A stretch of 64,000 nt of DNA from Siniperca chuatsi (taxonomy: Eukaryota > Chordata > Actinopteri > Centrarchiformes > Sinipercidae), in assembly GCF_020085105.1 (NCBI RefSeq), contig NC_058063.1, forward strand, positions 23,213,012 through 23,277,011, given 5' to 3'. Shown here piece by piece: positions 1 to 11,800 of the stretch (within the stretch, counting starts at the first letter, position 1; every line of letters starts with the position of its first letter). Under the pieces are notes generated by a model that searched no databases, was not told the origin of the DNA, and saw only the letters and a program-made list of their open reading frames with translations. Position numbers and translations under genes: made by a program.

Positions 1-258
1 CTCTCTTCTTCGACCTCCATCTGGGTTTCTATCATTGTTCTCCGCCCTCATATGTCCACGCACAAGTCTGGCTTTTCTGTTCATTTCAGAGCTTTATTTT
101 CCATAAACTATAATCTACTATTCTTTATAGTGGCCGCAGTCTACCAGAGTGCCTTTGAGCCACAACCGGCATCGGTTCAATGAGTCAAATTATAAAACAC
201 AATCAGCTTAAAAGCAGTCAGAATGAAGTGCATATAATAAAAAGCAGCTCTTTCGCAC

Positions 259-554
259 CTGTAATGGATATTATGCTCGTGTTTCTGTTTGCAGGTGTAG
301 TCTCTGTGCACCAGACAAAAAGCATTATTAAAGATAATTAGTTTAAAATACCGTAAAGACATCACTACTGAGAGTTTACAGTTTTTATATAAAGTTCAAC
401 ACTAGAAGCTCAAACACGCTGTTAAAACACTTACATTATTATATTGTGTTTGTAAAACAAAGAGGTAAACTCCTGACCTGACATGGTCCAAACGCTGGCC
501 CCGGATCCACACCCAGAACGAGGACAGCAGAACCAGCCTGATCCGGGTCAGCAT
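259..554 (-). CDS. possible 5' end of a secreted protein gene (partial)
   Basis: Not recognised. On the minus strand an ATG at 554 opens a 77-base exon (554-478) coding a signal-peptide-like start: M-L-T-R-I-R-L-V-L-L-S-S-F-W-V-W-I-R-G-Q. It ends at a good donor (CAG|GTCAGG). A second candidate exon, 303-259 (45 bases), follows an AG acceptor, joins in phase and continues D-Y-T-C-K-Q-K-H before another GT donor. The remaining exons would lie left of the window. A CpG-rich stretch just upstream (about 590-1090) would suit its promoter. Both exons are short and no family was recognised, so this is an inference from splice signals, phase and the hydrophobic start only. Confidence 0.35.
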
Positions 555-589
555 CCTCCTCCACGAACAGAACCGGGACCCAGGTCAGT

Positions 590-1090
590 CCACTTGGCTA
601 AGCAGCTATAACACTCCGGCCCGGGAGTGTCCGGTCCGGTCCGGTCCGTCCCGGGAAAAAAACGAGCTAATATCTACTTTTGGAAACAGATTGGAAACAC
701 ATCCCAGCACAGCGACACGGGCCCGGTACAACGTTCAAAAAGTCGTTAAAATAAGGGGGAAACAGATCAGAAATAAGAAGAAACGGTACAAGAGGGTCGA
801 ACAATAGATCTGCGACGTTAAAAACTCGCGGTTGCTTAAATAAATTAGCTTTTGAGGCGCAAAAAGCCGTTAAATTCTCCTCTGTGCCTGAACTCGTTCG
901 GGTCGCGTGGCCGCACACGAGCCGAGCGTCGCGCGCGCACGAACGTTCCGAAGGTCGGAGGGGGGAGGAAGCGTGTCCTCGTGCACTCTGTGATTGGTAG
1001 TTAGAATTCGAACGGTTGGTGTCGCGTGCCGGTAGAACCCGACAAACCCCAGGGGGCGGGAGAGTCAGCGCGTGGGATTTAAACGACGAC
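590..1090. promoter_or_regulatory. CpG-rich stretch, presumed promoter region
   Basis: The stretch is richer in GC and CpG than its flanks, with CCGG/GTCC tandem units near 620-650 and a CGCGCGCG run near 930. It lies directly upstream of the possible minus-strand secreted protein exon. No TATA box or transcript start can be fixed by eye, so calling it a promoter is inference. Confidence 0.3.
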
Positions 1091-2815
1091 AGATTTTCTT
1101 TTTCATCTTCACACACACACACACACACTCTGTTGTGACGTAAACACAGATGGACCGTTGGCGCGCGCGCGTGTGTGTGTTCATTCATGTTGACTGTAAA
1201 CATCTCGAGCTCATTTGTCAGGAAATTAACCTACAAATGAAGCTGCTGACAACAAATAATCTGCCCGTCACTCCTGCTGCTTGGGTGGAGAAGTACTCCG
1301 AGCCTTTACTCCAACTAAAGTACCAATACAGTCAAAAAGGAGTCAATAAACTGCTGTTGTAAGTAGTAACCGGCAGTAGTGAGTAGTAGCAGTAACTGTA
1401 GTAGCACTAGTTGTACTAGCAATATAGTAGAAGTAGTAAAAGTATTAGTGGTAGCAGTAGTAGCATTAGTAACAGGAAGGCAAGGACAATTTAATTATAT
1501 AGCACATTTGCAAAGGGCTTTACAAAAAAAAGTAATAATTAAGAAGAGCTGTCATTGGAAATAACAGATGTAAAACATTTAAAATGAGTAACCGTGGATC
1601 TGGTTCGGGAACTCGAAAACACAGCCAGGAAATTAGGAACCATCTCCGTTTTAATCTAAGATGCAGGCAGAGCAAGATTATTCCCAAGACTGGGCAGAAA
1701 ACCGTCTTATTTAAACTGAGAGCAGTACATATCTAACGGTAAAACCACAGTGGAGACACGAGTTCACTTCATAAGCAACAGCGATCAAGTAGGCTTTGAG
1801 TTTAGATTTGGACATATTAAACCGATTTGGACAGTTTATACTGACCCTTACACCGGTGTCAGACCGAATGCACAGGAGCGAATAGTTTGCGCAAGATTTG
1901 TGTCGCAGAATGAAGAGCGTACAAAGGAGCTAACTGCTACGAGCTACACCGGAAATTAAACAACCACTATATTAATCTTCAGACCCGGTATCCTCGTCCT
2001 TCTCGGATGTCTTTCAGATTAACTTTAGGGAGCCCTGGGCCAAAAATCGGACTTCCCACGTTCCCATTAAGTCCAGTGCAACCAGTACTCATATGATGTA
2101 ACGATTTGTGTAGGGCTGCAACTAACCATTATTCTCAATATCGATTCATCTGCCGATTATTTGACGTTTGGTCTGTGAAATATCAGAAAACGGTGAGAAA
2201 TGTCCATCAGAGCCCACGGTGACGTCTTCGAGTGTCGCGTTTTGTCCGACCGAAAGTCCAGAAGCCAAAGAAAAACAGGAAGTGCCGACACTTGAGAAGC
2301 TGGAAGCAGGACGTTTTTGTCTTTCTACTTGTTGGTAACCAGGTGAGAGTTGGTTAAATGTACTTACACTTCTTTTGTTTGAACTTCAGCTGCTGCATTT
2401 TGTACAAGTTGTAGTTGACAAAGAGCTGCTTTGGGTTACTAGAGTCTAGATCAAGGTCTAGATTGGCGTTTTGAGAGATCCTGCTTGGACATGAGTCCTT
2501 TTTTTAGATGGTAAAAACTGACACTAACTGATTATGTATTAAAACGAGCACAGAGATCAGTGCAGTAACGGCCCTCACCACCAGAGGGCAGTGAGCACCA
2601 GCTTCAGCGTTGAACAGCAGGGTGGAAATGTCTGGATTCATCTCTCTCCAGTCTCTGCTGCCTCTCTCGACCCCTCCTCCTCCTCCTCCTCCTCCTGCTG
2701 CTCTACTCATCGCTGAGTCTGGATTCAACAGCTCAGAAGCTGCAGATGTCCGCAAACACCTGTCTGCCTGCCTGCCTACCTGTCTGACCCTTAAGCCTGT
2801 CTGCCCTTCAGCAGC
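1091..2815. other. non-coding stretch upstream of the guanylyl cyclase
   Basis: It holds a short CA run (1110-1129), a GT run near 1170 and an AGT-rich trinucleotide stretch (about 1364-1475). A (CCT)n run lies at 2673-2700, followed closely by the cyclase start codon. No exon with family similarity was seen; the open frames here are short and in low-complexity sequence. Confidence 0.5.
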
Positions 2816-5800
2816 ATGAAGAGGAGGCAAACATTTGGGTTTCTGCTCTGGGTAAGACTTCTCATCCAGCATCTACTTTCAACTCGTCTAAAAGTGTCAA
2901 TTCATTAATTAAAACTGGGATTTAATGGGATGTTAACTATTGGTTTTCTCCCATTAAATTCTTAATTATTATTCAGTGTTTGAATCCGGGGGGATTGATT
3001 AAAGAAAACAATCTAAACTACGGTAAATTGACGTTATATCAGTAAATGTAGCTGGAACGCTGATCCTGATGCTGCCATTTTATTTTAAAGGACTTGATTT
3101 CTGCTTGGTCTTTTCTTTAGCAAAATTATAAAAAGCAAATGCAGCAAAGCAGCTGGTGTGAATTTTGAGGAAGATTTTACATCTAATATTTATATATGCA
3201 GTGTATCTAATAATGAAATGTACAGGTTTTCTGAATTTAAAAACCTGGTCAGAATGACTTTTTATTAAATCTACATAAAACCAGATGTTTGTTTTCTTGA
3301 TAAAATGCTCTTTTTTTTTTACTCTGAATAGGATTTAAAATACTTTGAATGCATCTTTATTGGCTTAAATCATTATTTTTATTGGATATGTGTTATTTTG
3401 GACAAACCCTTCTCTTCCTCTCTTTTGTTATTTGATTTGTTTTTATATTATGTTGGTTTAAAGTCGGGTACACGTCATTTCATTATGTATCTTTGAACAC
3501 AGCAGCGGTGCTCGTGGTGGAGCTGGATTATAATGACTCATTAGTTCTTTGTTTCTGCTCGTCGATCGCTCAGGTGTGTTGTGTTGTTTCCAGGTGTGTG
3601 CTTGCTGTGTTGGTCCGACGTGCTGCTGGCACGACCTGGACAACAGCGAGTACGACTGCTGGCCTCTGGACAAACCCAACGAATACAACATGATCGACTG
3701 TGGAGGTGAGAATCCGTCTTGTTGTGCAGAGTTAACAGCTGGTCTGATGCTCAACAAGTGACTCTGGTGTGAGATTAAAGTCTGATGATAATCTATATTT
3801 TTATTCTCGTCAACAAACCTCACGTTCAGACTGAAACCAGCAGTGAACGTATCTGCTAACGAGTGTTGTGTGTGAATCACAGCCTGATGGATCTTCTTCC
3901 TCTGAGCCACTGAGCTCCACTGTTGTCCAGAAACTAGTACACCGTCCTGCTGCCCCAAACACTCACTACAGCACCGCATGTGGATTCATCCGCTGCTGGA
4001 AATAGTCCCCAACTGATGCTCTGTTTCCTCCTGTTAGTCTGATAAAAACTACAGCGAGCAGCTGTTTGAGGAAACTACTGAGCCTTTTTAAACATCAAAC
4101 TATATATTTAAAGATTTACGTCTTCAGCAGGAACCAATGGGCTCGCAGCTGAGAGCCGCAGACAGGAAGTCAGACAGTGTTGAGAGACGGACGTGTTGTT
4201 GGTTTGAGTCTGCATGTGGGATTTGTTGACAGATGCAAAAACACTGAATAACACTAACCCTTTAAGGTTGAAAACAGTTTGTATCATAGTCTGTAGAGCA
4301 CACAGCAGCTATAAATCGGGCCAGGTATCGTGTTTTATGTAAATGTCAGTTCCAGTACAATACCGACACCAAAACAATACTTTTTCCAATTGATGAATGC
4401 TTCTGTTTAAAGTAAGAACTTTGCCTAAATAAAATATAGTGTAAAGATAAAAAGGTTTCCAGTTTTAGATCAGAAAATACGTGAATAAGTTAGTCTGAGA
4501 ATGTGACCAAGCACTTGATGCTAACTGTCGGCACTTCACAGTTTTTGATACTTAATGCTACGGAGTCATTAAGGTTTTAACTCAACATGTATTGGAGTTT
4601 GATACCCAGCCCTAGCTTCTGACTCAGTCCCACTTACACCGTCCTGTTGCCCCAAATACTCACTTGTCTTACAAGACGAAAAGCCTTTAGGAGTATGTGA
4701 ACTGTACTGCAGGAAGGAAATTATTATTTTCTGTGTGTATAATGTGATTTTCATAAACCTATTTTCTTCTGACGATTTTGTAATCTTATGTGGTCTTTAT
4801 ATGACATAATTACGCCAGTGAACCAATAAGGAAACGCTGCTTTTACATAAGTAAATACTACAGAAATAAAGCTTTTCCTCAGTTCGAACCTCAGTTGTGC
4901 TCTCTGAGATATTCTACCTTCGATCATAACTGAATTAAACACTGGTTCTTCGTCTGATTGCCGGTTAATCTCTCTCTCTCTCTCTCTCTGATATTCTATG
5001 TCTCTCGCCCAGGTCTAGAGATGGCCTGGGTGGTCCGTCCTCCAGAGACGGTGAAGACCGGTGAGGTGTTCAGCGTCACATACTCGGTAACGGCCCAGGA
5101 CTCTTTCTACCAGTGGGCCATCGAAAACCACATCTTCACACACAGGTTCATACATGAGTTATACTGGCTTACAACTAGTTATACTAGATTTCACCCAGAC
5201 TGACTGACTTACACTTCTTTACACTAGTTTTAGACCAGACGAACTAAATTCTACTGGGATCCAAACTGGACTGGTCTGAACTGGTCTGGTGTGAATGTGT
5301 GTTTAGTTCCATAGTAAACGCCGAAGCAGCTCAGAAGTTTTGTGAACATCACGACTGTCCGGCCAACTGGAAAGACGCTGACGGAGAAAACTGCTGCATT
5401 CATCACGCTAACATCCACTCCTGTCCACTGGTACACATGGTATACATACTTTGATTTTAAATTTTTTAAATTTTCTTTATTTGTCTTCCTCACTCTTTGA
5501 AGCTGTAGCGACGTCTAAAACTTTGGGATATTTGCTAACAAACCACAGCTAGCTCCCACATATTAATGTTGGTAATGCTAATGTTGTGCTGATGGATAAA
5601 TAACAGATTCCAGTAAAAGCACAATATTAATTATTTCAATTACCAATCTTCACATGCCATCAGGGACCATTAAAACTATCAATCAAATCATTAAAATCAT
5701 TAGTAAATGCAATCAAGGATTCATAGGACTGAATCTGGTTTGCTCTGGAGAAGCCTTTTTCACTTACTTTAATTATTAGTAATTACAGCAACAGGCCTCC

Positions 5801-8800
5801 TCTAAAATACAACCGTTTAGTGAGCAAAACTGAGGGCATCTAACACTCAATAATAAAAACAGATAATATTCGAGATATCTCATCTTGAATGTAAAATCTG
5901 AATCAGTAACTGCATCTGTCAGATAAATGTCGTGGATTAAAAATACAAAAAAATATTTCCCTCCAAAATGTAGGAGGAGGAAATGTAGAAATACTCTAGT
6001 AAAGTACCAGAACCTCTAACCTGTATTGAAGCACAGTAATGGAGTAAAGGTACTTCAACCTCTGCATGTCAGCAGATATTTAGTTTTCATCGGCAGGTGT
6101 TTATTTAAAAGTGCCATAATGTGACTAAATTACATTTTAAAGACATCGAACTAATCAATATTAAATAAACCAACTTTCAGGCATCAGAGAGCATCTGTGG
6201 TCCCTGGATTCCTGACGATGGAAAGATCTTTACACACACCATCTCTACCTCCGGCAAGATGACCCAGACCAACTGGACTGCCAAGGTAACGCACTCACAT
6301 GTCAAGACCAGTTTATCTGTACAGCCCAATATCACAAAGTTTCTCAATAGGCTTTATAGGCTCAAAACACCAATGGTGTCCAACCTAGCCAAAGCTCTCT
6401 ACAAAAACTCCACAAAATTCTTAAAACATAAGGACTAAATGGAAGAAACCTCAGTAGGGGGAATTCAAAGAGAGATCCCCCCCTCCTCGTATGACTGGGT
6501 GTGCGACAGAAGCTACAGGTGGGAAATGGCAATTACAAGAAATAAACAGAGTTGTAACAGTTAGTAGAAATAAGTATGAAATAAGTCCAATCGTCCACAC
6601 AGTCCCACAGTCCAATCCCTTAGCTCTCAAATGAAATCTCAAATTGAAAATTGTCCAACATTGAGCATTAAAATAGTAGTCCTTTGTCCTTTTGTGCACA
6701 AGAAGCATCTAAGGAATGGTCATAGTACATCTGGAGAGCAGTGATGCGGGTTTGGCTGCCTAGTTAAAGTCTACAAATGGACGAACTTTATTAAGTCATT
6801 GCTACACTATACTAATCTTTCCTAAATGTACGTAAGAAGCCTGACATAAGTTTTATATCTGTATGCAGATGATACACTACTTTATTTCACTAGTGTTTAC
6901 TCCTTATTCTCCTAATTCTTTGTGGGTTTTTTGCTAATTTTCAAGGTACAGGATCAATCACCACACTCCCTACAGATTACCCAACTCCAGATTTTGTAGG
7001 GACAAACTCCTAAAGTCACATCTAATCAATTGGGTTCAGTTACTCTGATGTTAACTTCACAGCCTTGGCTGTTGTTCCTAAGTGACCTGTTAAACCCATT
7101 GCTCTGTCTTGCAGGTGGTTCTGGTCCATGCTGGCTTAACCTCACTCATCGCTCACATACGAGTTGGTCGCATGCAGGTTGCTCTTGAGGCCAAGAGCAC
7201 CGTGTATCCTGCTGTAGGTAGGTTATGTTGGTGTATGTCCCTCTCTACTTCCTAGCATGACTATAGAAACAAATACAACAAGGAGCTTCACATTTAGGCT
7301 CAGCTCCTCTTTACAGCCCAGTACAACACTCGCAGCACCAAGGACACCACACCAATCCACTTGTCGAACTCCAGCTCCATCTCACACTCACTCATTAACA
7401 AGGCCACCAATTTTTGGGACATTTTATGCCTATTAGATAGTCGACAGCAGAGAGATGACAGGAAATGAGGGGACAGACAGATGGGGAAGGACATGCAACA
7501 AAGGTCCCCAGCTGGATGTGAACCTGGGACATCGTGGCTTATGGTTGGCCACCTGGGCACCCCCTTGAACTCCAAACACTGAGGGGGCAATCTCTTGCTT
7601 ATGTATTATATAAAAACATTTAGGTAAACTGTAAGGTCAGGAATGGTTGTGTTTAGGTTTCAGAGACCAGTATCTTTGGGTATAATGTTACATGTTGATA
7701 ACTTTAGGGTTGGGTTTGGTGTGAAAAGGTGGGGGATAGTTAGCGACTGAGATCTTAGCTACCATCAACGAACATGTTACCCTCATCACATTGTTCCAGT
7801 AGTCTCTCTGCTCCAAACATGGTGTTGACATTAGTGAAAACATGAACAAGTAGCTATTTAATCTTCCTTTCTCCCCTCTAAGTGTGTGGTGATGGCGTCT
7901 GTGAGGAGGCGGAGCTTTGTTCCACCTGTTCAGCTGACTGTGGTGAATGCCCTATGACCCCGGCCACCAAGCTGGCCATCGGCCTGCCGCTCAGCCTGCT
8001 CTGCCTCTGCTTCGTACTGACTGCTGTGGTGAGAACTCACACAACACGTCAGAAACCCTGCAAAATACTCAAAATTAAAAAGAAAGCAAAAATTAAAACC
8101 CATAAATAAATCTGTCTCGTGTAGTGGCTGAGGTACCAGAAACAGAAGCTGTTGTGGGACGAGAGCTGGATCATAGACTTCACTACGATAAAACAAGGTA
8201 CTGTAACAATCCAGATCAGACCGGTTTAAACTGTTTGAAACTAGTTTAATCAGCTCTGAACTGCTCTGAAACTGGTGTAAACTGGCAAGGGACTCTAAAA
8301 TGGGCTGAAACAGGTCTGAACTGGTCTACACTGGTCTGGAACATGACAGGTCTGGCATCGGTCTGAACTGGTTTAAACAGGTCTGAAACTTGTCAGTACA
8401 GGTCTAAAGTTGGTCTAAAGACCGGTTGCTGTTAGAAACCCTTTATCTACATGGCAGCATTAAGTGTATCCCTCTCTCTCTTTCTTTCTCTCTATAGATC
8501 TGGAAGCTCGTATGACCATGGGCAGTATAATGAGTGTACCGGTGGGGAACAGCGACAGTAACACCAGCTGCGTGACTGCTCTCAGCTCCTATACAGGACA
8601 ACCAGGGACCCGAAAAACAATGTTCACCTGCACTGGGATATAGTACGCACACCTGTTTGACTACCTGTCTGTCTATTTAAACCTCATTCATGCTGTCAAC
8701 ACAGTAGTATGTTTTTTGCAGCTGCTAGTTACAGAGTTGTGACCAGGACTGTGTTTTATTTGAAATAGTTTGATACTATTGTAGATGCAATGCATAATTC

Positions 8801-11800
8801 TCGGTACCAACTGATACTGACTAAAACAGTACCTTACTTGTTTTTTTTTCTAACAAAAGAAGCCAAAGTTGATTTCAATCAGGAACTACCAGATCAAACA
8901 ATTAGTTACCAAGGTTATGAATCTCACCAGACATTCAAGGCCACCTTTCTGTACTTGACAGTTGCTTCCAAAAACTATTCAAGTTCAAAACCCAGCCCTT
9001 GTTGTGACCCAGTGTGTGGGTGCATGATAAGCATGCCTAGTTGCCAGCCATTTCGATTTGTGCCCTTGAAAATCAAATACAAAACTGAACTATACAACAC
9101 TATGAAATGAATTATGACAAACTGACTACTCTCTAACTGCTGGGGTGGTGAGACACTTGGAGCCTAATGGTGTATTCAGACAGGATGGATAGTGATACAA
9201 AGTCACATATATAAAGTCAGTGAAAAGACATGAGTAGGCATAACTGATGCAAATTCACTGCAAACTGAGGTGAAGATATTTTCAAGCGAGTTGAACATTT
9301 TGACGGAACTTGAGCAGAGAGGACAAAAGACAGAAACTGGAGGGGAGAACAGTTCTGTGATCAGTCAGAGTCTGAAGTGTCACACTTACAGTCTGTGTGT
9401 ACATTGCTAGCTATCTCAGTCAACGTCTGTACAGTAGGTACATTGTACTGTTTGGGGAGAATAAATACAGACTGCACTAAACAGTCCAGCAGCCTTAAAC
9501 TGGCCTTAAAAATGCTGTGGGGGCCAGAAAAGGTTGCAAAACATTGCAATAGAGACAAGAAGAAAGTCAGGCTAGGGAATATTATGTCTGTATAATTAGA
9601 GTCGACAGTAGAGAGACGACAGGAAATGAGGGGAGAAAGATTGAGAATGACGTGCAACAATGGTCCGTAAACTCCTAGGCCACAAGGAAGCCCCAGACTT
9701 TTCACTTTGACTGAGAACTTTAATAAATAGATCTACAGACACACATCAACACACTGGTTCTAGCTCAATGTTTCAAGCCTGGTTGGTAGAGATTAAGTCT
9801 CCAAAGTTCTTATATGATGGAGAGAAAGTTGGTGGGTAGACTGTTAGAAAACATCCTGGATTAATAATAATTTTCTTCTCCAGTGATGGCAGGACGGTGG
9901 CCATCAAGAGGATTCAAACAAAGGCTTTCTCTCTGTCCAAAACCATAAGACAGGAAGTCAAACAAGTCAGGTAACACACACACTCGTCATCCTTCCACAT
10001 CTAATGTGACCCTCGTATTTCAAATACGGTATTTTGACTTTCTCTCTTTCTTCGTCTCCAGGGAGCTCGATCACCCCAACCTGTGTAAGTTTATTGGCGG
10101 GTGTGTTGAGGTGCCCAATGTTGCCATAGTGACAGAGTACTGCCCAAAAGGAAGCATTAATGACGTTCTTCTTAATGACGAGATCCCGCTTAACTGGGGC
10201 TTCAGGTAGTGTGTTTTGTCACTGTAAAGGGGGTTTGGACTAATAATAAAGAAATTAAATACAATGAAACAGGTTAATTTGAGTAATAATCCCCAGTTTT
10301 ATACACTCTGCCAGGTTTTCCTTCGCTACAGACATCGCCAGAGGGATGTCGTACCTCCACCAACACAGGATCTGTCACGGCCGACTCAAGTCTCTAAACT
10401 GTGTCTTAGACGACCGCTGGGTCTGCAAAATAACAGGTAATATGAACGTGTGCCGTGGTATATATACCGATATGTTTAATCTACAAGGCTTGTTGTTTTT
10501 AATTTCCATTTTCAAATAGGAAATCTGGGAATTTAAATCTTTAAATCCAGGTAAAAAAAAAAATTACTTTTAAAATATTATTTTCATGGTTTACTTCATT
10601 TGACAGACTCCAGTGCAAAATCGGCAGCTAATTTGAATTGTCTCTCCAATTTGCTCTTTGTTTCTATCACTGACATCAGCATCAACAACAAAAAAGACAT
10701 TATTTACTGTAAACAGTGTCTTCATGCAGACAGAAACAGAATCTGGTGAAAAACTTTTCTAAAATCTACATATTCTTGGTAAAAATTACCACTAGCTAAT
10801 AAATGTATTGTCTAATGTTGCATTAAGTTTTACATCAGAGGTGTAAAAGCAAGGCTAAAGCAGTAAACCTTTACTGTTACAGGAGGCGGTGTTTCTCCCC
10901 AGCTTTTGAGTAGAGCTGCTACTGGATCCCATAGACGCCAATGAACTGACCCAAAATAAGATAATCTCACCATTTAGTCATACCTTCAAACTCCTCACAG
11001 AGGCAAGCATTGGCTTGTTAGCCCCCTAATCAGGAATATAAAATAGGTTTATACCATTATTAAAGTGTTTTTAAGGAAATGCAGAACAATGCTAATATTA
11101 GCTTATAAGTAAAAAATCCACAAACAAGAACCTCTTCCTTTACATCATCTGACTTTTTGAATTCTCTGGAACGCATCATAAATCCTGGACACTGATTGGA
11201 TAGTTTCATTTTCTGATTTTGATTGACACGTGGCCTGTCCTGTCAGATTACGGGCTGAGGATGTATCGCAGGGACGATGGGGCGGATCCTCTTTCCACCT
11301 ATCAGCAGAGACTCTTGGAGGTGTACATGCCGCCCGAGTTTCATAACTCCAACATGGAGCCGACGCTAGCTGGAGACGTGTTCAGGTATCAAACACATAA
11401 AGACTTGTTTTTGTAACTTAGGGGGACATTGCATTGACTTACATTAATTCCCTGGAGACTTAACCATAACTACAACTTGCCTACGGTTCGGGTTAAGCTA
11501 ATCAGCATTAGTTCATACGACATGTCAGACCACGTCAGAAATTAAAAGTGTTCATATTTGTTCTGAACGGCCAAACTGAAAGACGGGGTAAAAAGCCGGC
11601 CATCGTAGGGAGGAGGGAGACGCAATATCGTTTAAATATGAGGATAATGGAACATATTTTCAGACAGTCTCTTCAAACCCCGCCTACTTTCTTACCTCCA
11701 CACAGCTAGCCAATCACTGCATGAGGTGGGCATGAATGTTGGATTGTCGGTTTGGAAAAGTAACGGACAAGCAGTTCTGACGGAGTATACTGGCAGTTTA

